DNA of 64,000 bases from Paenibacillus xylanivorans (GTDB taxonomy: Bacteria; Bacillota; Bacilli; Paenibacillales; Paenibacillaceae): the NCBI RefSeq assembly GCF_001280595.1, contig NZ_LITU01000015.1, forward strand, positions 68,565 to 132,564. Direction: 5' to 3'. The notes beneath the pieces are model-generated. The model saw only the letters and a program-made list of their open reading frames with translations, did no database searches and was not told the origin of the DNA. The translations under genes were made by a program, and so were the position numbers. Position 1 is the stretch's first letter. Each line of letters opens with the position of its first letter. Positions 19,427 to 29,382 of the stretch are shown here, piece after piece.

Positions 19427-19456
19427 AAACAGCCGCACACAGTGCGGCTGTTTTTT
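19427..19456 (+). terminator. rho-independent terminator
   Basis: AAACAGCCGCAC pairs with GTGCGGCTGTTT, followed by more T. It marks the original end of the iron locus. Confidence 0.9.
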
Positions 19457-19583
19457 GGTCATTTATAAACGAATATCAACGACTGAATATGTTTCCATTT
19501 TAATTTTCATGCCCGAAACCCTAGAATAGATCATGGTTCGGTTGCGGGCATGAGCGTATGCAAGCTTTAATTTAGATTAACTT

Positions 19584-21161
19584 TCAACTACAAGCACAGT
19601 TCAGTACAGGCTTACGGGCCGCTGTTGTTTCATCCAGACGGGTAACCGGTGTACCATAAGGGGCATTGAGTACCAATTCAGGTGTCTCTTCTGCTTCCTT
19701 GGCAATGCGAATCATCGTATCGATGAACCCATCAAGTGTTTCTTTGCTCTCGGTTTCCGTCGGCTCGATCATGATGCACTCCTCAACGTTCAGCGGGAAG
19801 TACACGGTTGGCGGGTGATATCCAAAATCAAGCAATCGTTTGGCAACATCCAGTGTCCGTACCCCGTACTGTTTTAGCCCCCGGCCAGACATAACGAATT
19901 CGTGTTTGCACACGCCTGGATACGGAATCTCGTAGTAAGGTGCGAGACGGGCCATCATGTAGTTGGCGTTGAGCACCGCACATTCCGATACCCGGCGCAA
20001 GCCTTCAGGTCCATAGGTACGAATGTAGGCATAGGCACGGACCAGAATACCGAAGTTGCCGTAATACGCTTTGACCCGGCCAATGGATTGATCACCTTCG
20101 CGATCCAACGCATATATGCCCTCATCATTTTTGATGACCATCGGTTTCGGCAGAAACGGAATCAAGCGGCTCTTTACGCCAACTGGGCCGGCACCAGGTC
20201 CACCACCGCCGTGCGGAGTGCTCATTGTTTTATGCAAATTCAGATGTACTACGTCGAAGCCCATATCGCCAGGCCGGGTGATGCCCATAATGGCATTGGA
20301 GTTGGCACCATCGTAGTACAGCAAGCCACCAGCCTCATGCACGATGGAGGCAATCTCCTGAATGTCTTTTTCAAAAAGTCCGAGTGTGTTCGGGTTGGTC
20401 AGCATCAGCGCTGCGGTATCCGAACCAACAGCTGCACGGAGTGCGTCCAGATCTACCAGACCGTCTGCACGGGAAGGGATCGTTATCGTTTCGAAACCTG
20501 CAACGGTTGCACTTGCCGGGTTAGTGCCATGAGAAGAATCCGGTACGATGACTTTCGTACGCTGTTCACCACGACCTTCGTGGTAGGCCCGGATCATCAT
20601 GAGTCCGGTCCATTCGCCATGTGCGCCAGCGGCTGGTTGCAGCGTAACGGCGTCCATGCCGGTCAGGCCAGCAAGGTCATTTTGCAACGTGTAGAGCAGT
20701 TCAAGTGCACCCTGAATGCTGGATTCGTGCTGATATGGATGAATTTTGGCGAATCCGTTGTAACGGGCCACATCCTCATTAATCTTCGGATTATATTTCA
20801 TCGTACAAGAACCTAGCGGATAGAATCCGTTATCTATTCCGAAATTACGACGAGACAGAGCAGTGTAGTGGCGAATGACGTCAACTTCAAAAACCTCAGG
20901 CAATGCTGCTGCTTCCGATCGAAGCATTTCCCGGGGAATCAGGGAATCGGCAGCCTGCCGGGGAACGTCACATTCTGGCAAGGAGTATGCAACTCGACCC
21001 GGACTGCTGAGTTCAAAAATCAACGATTGCTCCGGTGCTGAAGAGGCAGCTTGGGCAGAGAATTTTGTAACTGTTTCCGTCTGGCCCGAAGTGGAGACTG
21101 AGGTTACTGTTTCCGAGTGTCCTGTTGCTGAAGTTGTCTTTGTTGTCGTTTCCTGAGTCAC
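19584..21161 (-). CDS. gcvPB: glycine dehydrogenase (decarboxylating) subunit 2
   Basis: This is the PLP-binding subunit of the P-protein, which decarboxylates glycine and loads the aminomethyl group onto lipoyl-GcvH. The PLP lysine is K311 in [24 protein letters not shown] and the C-terminal [20 protein letters not shown] are conserved. The GTG start at 21161 has GGAGGGA upstream and overlaps the gcvPA stop (GTGA), so the two subunits are coupled. Residues 1-45 form a Thr/Ser-rich tail ([20 protein letters not shown]) before the usual [21 protein letters not shown]. That makes it longer, at 525 residues, than the roughly 490 of relatives. Confidence 0.95.
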   Translation of the reverse strand: MTQETTTKTTSATGHSETVTSVSTSGQTETVTKFSAQAASSAPEQSLIFELSSPGRVAYSLPECDVPRQAADSLIPREMLRSEAAALPEVFEVDVIRHYTALSRRNFGIDNGFYPLGSCTMKYNPKINEDVARYNGFAKIHPYQHESSIQGALELLYTLQNDLAGLTGMDAVTLQPAAGAHGEWTGLMMIRAYHEGRGEQRTKVIVPDSSHGTNPASATVAGFETITIPSRADGLVDLDALRAAVGSDTAALMLTNPNTLGLFEKDIQEIASIVHEAGGLLYYDGANSNAIMGITRPGDMGFDVVHLNLHKTMSTPHGGGGPGAGPVGVKSRLIPFLPKPMVIKNDEGIYALDREGDQSIGRVKAYYGNFGILVRAYAYIRTYGPEGLRRVSECAVLNANYMMARLAPYYEIPYPGVCKHEFVMSGRGLKQYGVRTLDVAKRLLDFGYHPPTVYFPLNVEECIMIEPTETESKETLDGFIDTMIRIAKEAEETPELVLNAPYGTPVTRLDETTAARKPVLNCACS

Positions 21162-22513
21162 AGCGATCCCTCCAATACACGTGCGAATTCGTCTATTTCT
21201 TCCTTGCTGCGTCGTTCGGTAACGGCAATGAGCATATGTCCGGCGAGCTCGGAATAATCCCTTCCAAGTTCATACCCGCCAATGAAACCGGCATCGAGTA
21301 ATTTCAGTTGCAGGGCATCCACGTTCGTTCCTTCAGGCAGTTGGATAACAAACTCATTGAAAGTTGGTGCAGCAAATGTAAGAGAGACCCCTGAAATTGC
21401 GGTAAGCGTGTTAAGGGCATAATGGCTCTTTTGCAAATTCAAATCAGCGACATCGATCATGCCTTGTTTACCCATGATGGACATATAGACAGAGGCGCTC
21501 AGCGCGAGCAAAGCCTGGTTGGAACAGATGTTGGACGTCGCCTTTTCACGGCGAATATGCTGTTCACGTGCTTGCAGCGTGAGTACAAAACCACGCTTGC
21601 CATTGCGGTCGGTTGTCTGGCCAACAATTCGGCCAGGAATCCGGCGCATATGAGCCTGGGATACGGCGAAGTAGCCGCATGTTGGGCCGCCAAGTGAAGC
21701 AGCGATACCAAGGGGCTGTGCGTCGCCAACGACGATGTCAGCACCCAGCTTGCCTGGGGCTTCCAGCAGACCCAGCGACAGCGGGTTGGCACTGACCACG
21801 AGCAGACCCTTGTGCGCATGCGCAAGGTCTGCGGCCTGTTTTACATTTTCCACGGCGCCGAAGAAGTTCGGGCTCTGGATCATGACGGCTGCGGTGTCAT
21901 CGGACACGGCGGCTTGCAGGGCATCCCAGTCTGTTACACCATTTTTATACCCAATCTCGACAATCTCCAGATTGAGGCCGTGTGCATAAGCCTGCAATAC
22001 CTGACGGGATTCGGGGTGTACGGTACGTGACACAATCAGCTGTTTGCGGCGAGTTGCTGCTGCGGCCAGATTGCCTGCTTCCGCAAATGCAGTCGCACCA
22101 TCGTACATGCTGGCATTGGCTACAGCCATGCCTGTTAATTCACAGATGTAGGATTGAAACTCGAAAATTGCCTGTAATTCTCCTTGGCTGATCTCGGGTT
22201 GATAGGGTGTGTAGGCTGTATAAAACTCGGAACGGGAGATGACATGATTAATGACGGAGGGAACATGGTGATCATAAATGCCTGCCCCCAGAAAGCTGGC
22301 GTGTGTCTCGAAGTTGGCATTGGCTCCCGCTTGCTTCGACATATGACGTGTCAGTGCATATTCATCCAGTTTGGAGGAAACAGGCAGTTCACCCTGATAG
22401 CGAATCTCCTGTGGAATGTCATGGAACAGATCCTCAATCGTTTCCACACCGATGGTTGCCAGCATGGCACTCTGATCCTGCTCGGTCATGGGAATGTAAC
22501 GGTGCTTGCTCAT
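21158..22513 (-). CDS. gcvPA: glycine dehydrogenase (decarboxylating) subunit 1
   Basis: This is the second half of the two-part P-protein of the glycine cleavage system, 451 residues, related to the N-terminal half of the one-chain enzyme. Recognisable segments are [43 protein letters not shown] and [10 protein letters not shown]. It overlaps gcvT by 4 bases (ATGA) at its start and gcvPB by 4 bases at its end, so all three genes are translated as a coupled set downstream of the glycine riboswitch. Confidence 0.96.
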   Translation of the reverse strand: MSKHRYIPMTEQDQSAMLATIGVETIEDLFHDIPQEIRYQGELPVSSKLDEYALTRHMSKQAGANANFETHASFLGAGIYDHHVPSVINHVISRSEFYTAYTPYQPEISQGELQAIFEFQSYICELTGMAVANASMYDGATAFAEAGNLAAAATRRKQLIVSRTVHPESRQVLQAYAHGLNLEIVEIGYKNGVTDWDALQAAVSDDTAAVMIQSPNFFGAVENVKQAADLAHAHKGLLVVSANPLSLGLLEAPGKLGADIVVGDAQPLGIAASLGGPTCGYFAVSQAHMRRIPGRIVGQTTDRNGKRGFVLTLQAREQHIRREKATSNICSNQALLALSASVYMSIMGKQGMIDVADLNLQKSHYALNTLTAISGVSLTFAAPTFNEFVIQLPEGTNVDALQLKLLDAGFIGGYELGRDYSELAGHMLIAVTERRSKEEIDEFARVLEGSL

Positions 22514-23646
22514 GCTTGCTCAGCTCCTTGAGTAGGTGTCTTTGGCGCACGTGTCCGTTTATGAAAAGGGGTCTTCACGACCTCGGCTTTCAGTTTCTTA
22601 CCGCGAATCTCAATCTCTAGCGAGGTACCCAGTGCAGCATATTTGCTTTCAATCAAGGCCAGCCCTAGATTGCGTTTCAGCGTAGGAGATTGGGTGCCAG
22701 TGGTCACTTCACCAATCTGTACGCCTTCAGCGTATATAGGATAATGGGGGCGGGGAATGCCACGCTCCAGTACTTCGATGCCGACCAACTTGCGGGCAGG
22801 CCCGTCATTTTTTTGTCGCAATAAGGCTTCATGTCCGATAAAAGGTCCAGCATTCAGCTTCACAAACATGCCCACACCAGCCTCCAGCGGCGAGATGGTT
22901 GCAGACAGTTCCTGTCCATACAGGGGAAGCTTGGCTTCAAAGCGCAGCGTATCGCGGGCACCCAGTCCGGTTGGAACGAGTCCGTAACCTTCCCCCGCTT
23001 GCATCAATCCATTCCAGACCGCAGCGGCCTGTTCGGCAGGAACATAGAGTTCAAAGCCGTCTTCACCCGTATATCCGGTGCGGGATAATAGCAATGTAAC
23101 ATCACATACCTTCGCATTTGGCACAAAACGGAAAGGCTCTATCGAAGACACATCGGTGTCTGTCAACGTTCCTAGAATATCCACAGCCAGTGGACCTTGC
23201 AGGGCAAGCAGCGCCGTTTGTTCCGAATCATTGGTCATCGTTACGCCTGGCGTCATGTGCTGTTGCAGCCATGCCCAGTCCTTGTCGATGTTGGAGGCAT
23301 TAACAACCAGCATATACTGCTGGTCTTTAAGTTTATAGATCAGCAGATCATCGACCACGCCGCCATCCGGATAACACATTAACGTATATTGGGCCTGACC
23401 GGGAACGAGTGTTGTTACATCATTGGTGGTCATGTGTTGTAAAAAGGCTTCCGCATTTTCACCTTGAACGGTGAATTCACCCATGTGGGATACATCAAAT
23501 AATCCGGCACGTTCTCGCACCGCTTCATGCTCTTTCTGAATTCCACTGAATTGTACAGGGAGCTCCCAGCCACCAAAATCAATGCATCGTACGCCTTCAT
23601 ATTGCTGATAGAGTGGAAAGAGTGGGGTTCTAAGCAAATCAGACAT
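22510..23646 (-). CDS. gcvT: aminomethyltransferase (T-protein)
   Basis: GcvT moves the methylene group from the aminomethyl-lipoyl arm of GcvH to tetrahydrofolate and releases ammonia. The 378-residue length is slightly above average. FGGWELPVQF, GLFDVSHMGEF, RTGYTGEDGFELYVP and GLGARDTLRFEAKLPLYGQEL are the typical folate-pocket segments; the Asp of RDTLR and the Arg/Glu of RTGYTGEDG are intact. GAGGTG precedes the ATG at 23646. It is the first gene after the glycine riboswitch, about 150 bases downstream of the second aptamer. Confidence 0.96.
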   Translation of the reverse strand: MSDLLRTPLFPLYQQYEGVRCIDFGGWELPVQFSGIQKEHEAVRERAGLFDVSHMGEFTVQGENAEAFLQHMTTNDVTTLVPGQAQYTLMCYPDGGVVDDLLIYKLKDQQYMLVVNASNIDKDWAWLQQHMTPGVTMTNDSEQTALLALQGPLAVDILGTLTDTDVSSIEPFRFVPNAKVCDVTLLLSRTGYTGEDGFELYVPAEQAAAVWNGLMQAGEGYGLVPTGLGARDTLRFEAKLPLYGQELSATISPLEAGVGMFVKLNAGPFIGHEALLRQKNDGPARKLVGIEVLERGIPRPHYPIYAEGVQIGEVTTGTQSPTLKRNLGLALIESKYAALGTSLEIEIRGKKLKAEVVKTPFHKRTRAPKTPTQGAEQA

Positions 23647-23794
23647 CCAATCACCTCGTCATGGGCCGTCAACCGGCCGAGTGTATAACCGTGGATCAAT
23701 GAATCTGGCATCAACTTTTATTATAAAAGTAAGGAAAGGACGCTGTAGGCAGCGCCGCTCTATAACCTGTTTTCGTTTTTTTGGGAAAAAGGAA

Positions 23795-23853
23795 AAGGAC
23801 AGGCCAAAGAACCGGCATGCCAGAAGCACGCTGTATTCTTAGGCTCTGTCCTT
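23795..23853 (-). terminator. riboswitch expression platform (terminator-like hairpin)
   Basis: On the - strand AAGGACAG (23853-23846), at the 3' edge of aptamer II, can pair with CTGTCCTT (23802-23795), which runs into TTCCTTTTTCCC. This long-loop hairpin uses the P1 side of the aptamer, so ligand binding could prevent it. The pairing is seen; the switching is inferred. Confidence 0.55.
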
Positions 23854-24062
23854 GGTACCTGAGAGTTACCCCGCCGCATGATGCAGCAGGTTTCCCCTTG
23901 GGTGATCATAACGCCCGCACAGGGCGAATAGATGCTCTCCAGAGTTGCGTCCCGTAAAAGTCCTTTTGCCTGAGAGATTCACCTCCCGCTTGTCGGTGGT
24001 TTACTCCTTCGGCGTTACCGCATGTACACCCTGATTCGGGTGCCAAGGGTAATCTCTCCCTT
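23844..24062 (-). promoter_or_regulatory. tandem glycine riboswitch
   Basis: Read on the - strand, two glycine aptamers lie in a row. The first spans roughly 24062-23965, from GGGAGAGATTACC through ACGCCGAAGGAG to CTCTCAGGCAAAAGGAC. The second spans roughly 23945-23844, from CTGGAGAGC through CACCCAAGGGGAAACC to AACTCTCAGGTACCAAGGAC. These match the gcvT leader motif that turns on glycine cleavage genes when glycine is abundant. The gene directly downstream is gcvT. Confidence 0.95.
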
Positions 24063-24113
24063 TACATTCATCCGCGGGTATTGCATAGACCAATAAACAC
24101 ATTTACTACTCTC

Positions 24114-24143
24114 ATTAAAGCCTGAATCGACTATTGATGTCAA
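24114..24143 (-). promoter_or_regulatory. sigma-A promoter of the glycine riboswitch-gcvT unit
   Basis: On the - strand a perfect TTGACA (24143-24138), 18 bases, then TTTAAT (24119-24114). Start of transcription near 24107 would place it about 45 bases before the first aptamer. Confidence 0.75.
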
Positions 24144-24418
24144 GAACGATATCATAGAAACTAACAAGAAATCCGAATGATATTTTTAATTCATTTTATA
24201 ATGTTCGTCTATTTATAAAGAGTGCGCTTACTTTTCTAATATTCACCATTATATGTAGGGATAGTCCATTTGAGTTACGGGCATATAAGGAAGGGAATTA
24301 AATAAATTGTAAGGTATCTTGACATTTGATTCTAAAATATCATACGCTATGTTCTGGGAAAAAGGTTAAGGTCAAAGAAACGCATGCACTCATTTAATGA
24401 AAAGCGAGGCGGATATCG

Positions 24419-24808
24419 ATGAGCGAATTGAAAAGTGATTTCCTGTACAGTGAAGAGCACGAATGGGTGCAGACCGTAGGGGAGGATACCGTACGTATTG
24501 GCATTACCGAGTTTGCGCAGCATCAGCTGGGTGACATTGTGTTTGTGGAATTGCCTGACCTTGAATCGGATGTAAAATCGGAAGACAGCATCGGAACAAT
24601 TGAATCCGTCAAAACTGTTTCGGATTTGTTTTCTCCTGTCAGTGGAACAATTGTTGCTGTGAATGACGCACTGCAGGATTCCCCAGAGCTGGTAAATAAC
24701 TCTCCATATGAGGAAGGCTGGATGATCGAAATCCGTGTTGAGGGCGATCTGACAGCAGCACTGTCCACATTGATGAATGCGGATGCGTATCGTACACATA
24801 CGGAATAA
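24419..24808 (+). CDS. gcvH: glycine cleavage system H protein
   Basis: GcvH is the lipoyl carrier that shuttles the aminomethyl arm between P-, T- and L-proteins. The 129-residue length is standard. EEHEWVQ near the start is the usual entry motif, and the lipoylated lysine is K65 in ESVKTVSDLFSPVSG. GAGGCGGATATCG precedes the ATG. It is divergent from gcvT across about 770 bases that hold the riboswitch, but the riboswitch faces away from it. A TTGACA at 24319-24324 with a poor -10 (TACGCT) is the likely promoter, so gcvH is not visibly under glycine control. In Firmicutes GcvH also serves lipoate relay. Confidence 0.95.
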   Translation: MSELKSDFLYSEEHEWVQTVGEDTVRIGITEFAQHQLGDIVFVELPDLESDVKSEDSIGTIESVKTVSDLFSPVSGTIVAVNDALQDSPELVNNSPYEEGWMIEIRVEGDLTAALSTLMNADAYRTHTE

Positions 24809-24931
24809 AATTTGGGTTCAATTCTCCGCGGGAGATTGAGCTTCAGCTTGAGGCAAAAGTCTGTTTAACGTGAAAAGAATGAAACGATTGATTATAGATC
24901 CGGATGGTAATACTGCTAATTCGGAATACTT

Positions 24932-24980
24932 AGGCGCAATTGCCTCACCTGTAACGGGATGAGCAATTGCGCTTTTTTTT
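24932..24980 (+). terminator. rho-independent terminator after gcvH
   Basis: GCGCAATTGC pairs perfectly with GCAATTGCGC, followed by eight T. It lies 125 bases after the gcvH stop. Confidence 0.88.
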
Positions 24981-25376
24981 GTCGTTGTTATCAGAGGGCT
25001 TGGATGAAATGAATATAACCCTAACGTGTTTCATCATCATTCCTGAATGAGGATAGAAACAGCTCGATGAAATAGAATAAATTTACAATTTTATTTGTCA
25101 TTAAAATGGGGCAACTCGTGGGTATGATACATGAAAGGGAATAACAGGTTCCATTCCATATACAAGGCTTAAATATGGGACAATCCTTCAAATTTAAATC
25201 TTGTCATCAACGTTCATGACGGAAGTAGGTTTTCATTTCGTTGTAGAAGATACCGTTTTCATTTACGATATGGTTGTGAAATTAAGATTTATTACAGATT
25301 TGTACCTTCGTTCGTCTGGATCATCGTGTCAAAATTCAGTGGAATTAAGGTTTAATATGTTGAGGAGGTTTTCAGT
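24981..25376. other. non-coding region upstream of mtlA
   Basis: This stretch of nearly 400 AT-rich bases lies between the gcvH terminator and mtlA. I see no credible gene. It must hold the mtl promoter and probably the MtlR operator. TTGTCATCAACGTTCATGAC near 25200 is a possible dyad and TATGAT at 25133-25138 a possible -10, but neither has a convincing -35, as is common for activator-driven promoters. Confidence 0.5.
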
Positions 25377-26843
25377 ATGAGTTCAGTGGACGCAAAGTCC
25401 GAAAAAAGCGGAGGAATACGGGTCGGCGTTCAGAAGTTTGGACGTTTCCTGAGCGGTATGGTTATGCCGAACATGGGTGCATTTATCGCCTGGGGTCTGA
25501 TTACGGCATTGTTCATTCCAAAAGGATGGTTCCCTAACGCAGATTTTGCATTGCTGGTTGATCCAATGATCAAATATTTGCTGCCTTTGCTTATCGGTTA
25601 TACAGGCGGTACCATGGTACACGGCCAACGTGGTGGTGTAGTCGGTGCAATAATGACCATCGGGGTTATTGTCGGCAGTGACATCCCAATGTTTCTTGGT
25701 GCGATGATTGCCGGACCATTGGGAGCCTGGGTCATTAAGAAATTTGACAAGGCTGTCGATGGCAAAATCAAATCAGGGTTTGAGATGCTGGTTAACAACT
25801 TCTCCGCTGGTATTATTGGTGGGATTTTGGCCCTTCTAGCCCTTAAAGGCATCGGGCCTTTCGTTGAAGCGATTAGCAAGGTGTTATCGGCTGGGGTAGA
25901 AACCTTGATGAATGCTGGTCTTCTCCCGCTGGTCAATCTGATCATTGAGCCAGGAAAAGTATTATTCCTGAACAATGCCATCAACCATGGGATTCTGACA
26001 CCGATTGGTACGGATCAAGCAAGAGAACTCGGTCAATCTGTATTATTCATGCTTGAATCCAATCCAGGACCTGGACTCGGCATTTTGCTGGCATACTGCT
26101 TCTTCGGTCGGGGATCAGCCAAATCTTCCGCTCCAGGTGCTGTAATCATCCATTTCTTTGGCGGGATTCACGAGATTTATTTCCCTTACATTCTGATGAG
26201 ACCGATACTGATTCTGGCTGCAATGGCTGGTGGTGTAGCGGGTACATTGACCTTCATGCTGACAGGAGCTGGCTTGGTTTCAGCACCGTCACCGGGAAGT
26301 ATCATTGCCTACTCGTTGTTAACACCTAAGGGTGGATATCTTGGCATGTTTGCAGGGGTAGCCGTAGCTGCGATCATTTCCTTCCTTGTGGCATCTGTGC
26401 TGCTCAAAACAGGTAAAAAGAAGGATGATGAGGATCTGGATAGTGCTTCCAGCCGTATGAAAGATATGAAAAATCAGGGCAAAACGGGCAACCTCACCGT
26501 TGACAAAGACAATCGGGAAGCTGACCGTGCGGCTGATATTGCTTCTTCGGCAGTAAAAACGGATATCAATAAAATTGTATTTTCCTGTGATGCAGGTATG
26601 GGTTCGAGTGCCATGGGGGCCTCGATTCTGCGTAAGAAAATGAAGGCAGCCGGTGTGGATATCGCTGTAACCAACACTGCGATCAGTGAGATTCCGCAAG
26701 ATGCCGACATCGTCATCACACAGAAAACATTGACAGACCGGGCCAGAACCGTGGCTCCAAATGCAGAGCATATTTCCATCGATAACTTCCTGAAGAGTCC
26801 TGAATATGAGGCACTGGTGGAGCGCCTCAAATCCGACTCCTGA
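25377..26843 (+). CDS. mtlA: PTS mannitol transporter subunit IICB
   Basis: MtlA imports mannitol and releases mannitol-1-phosphate. EIIC, about residues 1-345, is the membrane part (FGRFLSGMVMPNMGAFIAWG, GGIHEIYFPYILMRP). A charged linker rich in K, D and R follows, then EIIB at about 395-488 with phospho-acceptor Cys404 in VFSCDAGMGSSAMG. The EIIA domain is absent here and is supplied by mtlF. TGAGGAGG lies upstream of the ATG. The stop and the mtlR start share one base (TGATG). Confidence 0.96.
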   Translation: MSSVDAKSEKSGGIRVGVQKFGRFLSGMVMPNMGAFIAWGLITALFIPKGWFPNADFALLVDPMIKYLLPLLIGYTGGTMVHGQRGGVVGAIMTIGVIVGSDIPMFLGAMIAGPLGAWVIKKFDKAVDGKIKSGFEMLVNNFSAGIIGGILALLALKGIGPFVEAISKVLSAGVETLMNAGLLPLVNLIIEPGKVLFLNNAINHGILTPIGTDQARELGQSVLFMLESNPGPGLGILLAYCFFGRGSAKSSAPGAVIIHFFGGIHEIYFPYILMRPILILAAMAGGVAGTLTFMLTGAGLVSAPSPGSIIAYSLLTPKGGYLGMFAGVAVAAIISFLVASVLLKTGKKKDDEDLDSASSRMKDMKNQGKTGNLTVDKDNREADRAADIASSAVKTDINKIVFSCDAGMGSSAMGASILRKKMKAAGVDIAVTNTAISEIPQDADIVITQKTLTDRARTVAPNAEHISIDNFLKSPEYEALVERLKSDS

Positions 26844-28951
26844 TGAGTAATATTACAAGGAGACAGCGTGAGATCGTGGAGTTCCTGCTGGAGCATCCGC
26901 ATGAGGTAACTGCTGGCGATATAGCTGTTGCGGTCAAAGTAAGCACTCGTACCGTACATCGGGAGTTGCAGATGATTGAACAATGGCTTGAGCCCCTTGG
27001 CATGAGATTGGAAAAAAAATCGGGAACCGGGGTTCGAATTGATCCCGGTTCCGATGATTTGGCCGTATTGCGCCAACAACTTGAGCTTAACGAATATGTA
27101 GAGTTTACGCCCGAAGAGCGTAAACTCTTCATGCTTTGTATTTTGCTGGATGAAGCCGAGCCTGTGAAGCTGCTTGCGCTGGCCTCAGATCTGAAGGTAA
27201 CCGTGTCTACGGCAAGCAATGATCTGGACGATCTGGAGCCACGCATTCATCTGGCGGGATTGAAGCTGGTTCGCAGGCGCGGATATGGGGTCAAAATCAA
27301 TGGAAGCGAGTTGGCTCATCGCATGGCTATTTCCGCGCTCGCTCTTGAATATCTGGATGAATCCGATTTGTTCGGTAGACAAGCGGAGCAGGGCGTTTCC
27401 AAAGTAAACAGTAAACTACTGGAAATGATTGGGCATAAAGATGTGCTTACGGTCGAAAATGCGTTATGGCAGCCGGATATTGAGTGGTTGGAAAATATTC
27501 CGGAGCGTCAATATATGAGGCTGCTGATTCAATTGTCTGTAGCGGTTGTGCGGATTCGCAAAGGCTATGGTATAGGTCGGGGCATACAACAGGACAAAAA
27601 AGATATTGGAAATCCGTTGCAAGGCGACAAGGGGAAGGTGCCAGAATATTTGGCCTCCCGTTTGTGCGGTGTTCTGTCTGCACAGCTTGGGATGGACTTT
27701 GTGGGCGAGGAGCAGGTTTATTTTCACAGGCTGCTGATTGAAATCGAGCAATCGATTCATTCCTCACGTCTGCTGCCCATAGACGATCTGGTCTTACTCG
27801 ACATGGTTCGTGCTCTCACAGATCGAATGCAAGAGAAAACTCATTATTCGTTCCATGAGGATCGTCTGCTCCGTGAAGGTCTGATTGCTCACATGGAGCC
27901 GGTGCTGGAACGAATGGATGGGCGGCAACTCATCCGTAATCCGTTGCTTCAGCAAATCCGCAAGGATTATGAATCATTATTTGAGGATGTAAAGAAAGCG
28001 GTGCGAGAGGCTTGGCCCAATACGGATGTGCCGGATGAGGAGATTGGATTTTTGGTGATGCACTTCGGTGCTTCCATTGAACGGCTGCGGGTGCTCAAGC
28101 GAGAAATCAGGGCTGTCGTCGTCTGTACGAGCGGAATCGGATCTTCACGGATGTTATCGAGCCGCCTGTCCAAGGAAATTCCGGAGATTCGGATTGTGGA
28201 CAGCGTGTCTTGGTATGAAGCCGCACGTATACCGAAGACGGAATATGATCTGGTTCTCTCTACCGTTGATCTGCCGATGGATAAACATCAATACTACAAG
28301 GTCAGTCCGCTGCTAACGGCAGAAGAAAGTGAACGTTTAAGGCATTTCATCAGGACAACGACGCTTCAGCGGGAACATAGTCCCCCACCTGAAGCAGAGT
28401 CAAAGGCAACAGGACGATTTACCGATCCGGTTGGGCTGGAAGCCACCCTGATTGAAATTGTACAGATTATCGGCAAATTTCAGGTGTTCCCACTGGATAA
28501 CCAGGAGATCGGATTTTTTGAAACGGCCTACGCCATGTGCAGCGTTTTGCATCAATCCGGTGTGTTGAATAATCCAGACGAGATTGCCAGGCTGCTGGAA
28601 GAGCGTGAAGCGGTTGGAAGCCAGAAAATCCCAGGAACTTCCCTCGCGCTGTTTCATACACGCAGTGATGGCATTCAAAGTCCTTCAATCACGCTCTTCC
28701 AATTGACAGAGCCGCTTCTGCGCACGCCGGAAGACCCGGCAGGTGTCAGTCATGTACTCTTGATGCTTGGACCGAGACAGTTATCGAAGGAAAGCTTGGA
28801 GGTACTGAGTGAGATCAGTGCGCTATTGTTGCAGGAAGAAATGATTGCATTACTTGAAAAAGGCAACCGGGATGATCTTATTCATTACTTGTCCCAAGAA
28901 CTTGCGGGATTTTACCGCAGCAAAACCGAAATTGGAGGTATTCAAACATGA
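26843..28951 (+). CDS. mtlR: PRD-containing transcriptional activator MtlR
   Basis: This 702-residue activator of the mannitol operon is controlled by PTS phosphorylation. In order it has an N-terminal HTH (EVTAGDIAVAVKVSTRTVHREL, about 15-37), a second winged HTH, PRD1 and PRD2 (about 180-400; EIGFLVMHFGASIERL), a GatB/EIIB-like domain with Cys428 in VVCTSGIGSSRML, and an EIIA-Mtl-like domain from about 555 with a histidine in ALFHTRSDG. In B. subtilis MtlR the corresponding Cys and His are the sites of PTS inhibition. It overlaps mtlA by 1 base and mtlF by 4, so the activator is made with its transporter. Confidence 0.94.
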   Translation: MSNITRRQREIVEFLLEHPHEVTAGDIAVAVKVSTRTVHRELQMIEQWLEPLGMRLEKKSGTGVRIDPGSDDLAVLRQQLELNEYVEFTPEERKLFMLCILLDEAEPVKLLALASDLKVTVSTASNDLDDLEPRIHLAGLKLVRRRGYGVKINGSELAHRMAISALALEYLDESDLFGRQAEQGVSKVNSKLLEMIGHKDVLTVENALWQPDIEWLENIPERQYMRLLIQLSVAVVRIRKGYGIGRGIQQDKKDIGNPLQGDKGKVPEYLASRLCGVLSAQLGMDFVGEEQVYFHRLLIEIEQSIHSSRLLPIDDLVLLDMVRALTDRMQEKTHYSFHEDRLLREGLIAHMEPVLERMDGRQLIRNPLLQQIRKDYESLFEDVKKAVREAWPNTDVPDEEIGFLVMHFGASIERLRVLKREIRAVVVCTSGIGSSRMLSSRLSKEIPEIRIVDSVSWYEAARIPKTEYDLVLSTVDLPMDKHQYYKVSPLLTAEESERLRHFIRTTTLQREHSPPPEAESKATGRFTDPVGLEATLIEIVQIIGKFQVFPLDNQEIGFFETAYAMCSVLHQSGVLNNPDEIARLLEEREAVGSQKIPGTSLALFHTRSDGIQSPSITLFQLTEPLLRTPEDPAGVSHVLLMLGPRQLSKESLEVLSEISALLLQEEMIALLEKGNRDDLIHYLSQELAGFYRSKTEIGGIQT

Positions 28952-29382
28952 GTGTGTTAACTAAAGATAAAGTCATCATGAATGCAACGGCTCAGGACAA
29001 ATACGAAGCGATTCGTATGGCAGGTCAGATTTTGAAAGACGCGGGACATATCACCGCTGAATACATTGACAAAATGCTGGAGCGTGAAGAGATTGTCTCC
29101 ACGTATGTCGGCAACGGACTTGCGATTCCACACGGCACGAAGGAATCCAAATCATTCATCCTGTCCACAGGCATATCGGTCATTCAGTTCCCGCAAGGTG
29201 TTGATTTTGGGGAAGAGAAAGCGTATATGGTGATTGGTATCGCCGCTCAGGGTGGAGAACATATGGAGATCCTGACCAGCATCGCAGTCATCTGCGCTGA
29301 GGAAGAGAACATGGAAGCTCTGCGTCATGCTCAAACCGCTGAAGAAGTTATCACTATTTTGGAAAGTGAAATGGAACTATGA
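28948..29382 (+). CDS. mtlF: PTS mannitol EIIA component
   Basis: MtlF carries phosphate from HPr to the EIIB domain of MtlA. The phospho-acceptor is His62 in GLAIPHGTKESK. The 144-residue length is normal. The start overlaps the end of mtlR (ATGA) and the stop overlaps mtlD (ATGA). Confidence 0.96.
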   Translation: MSVLTKDKVIMNATAQDKYEAIRMAGQILKDAGHITAEYIDKMLEREEIVSTYVGNGLAIPHGTKESKSFILSTGISVIQFPQGVDFGEEKAYMVIGIAAQGGEHMEILTSIAVICAEEENMEALRHAQTAEEVITILESEMEL

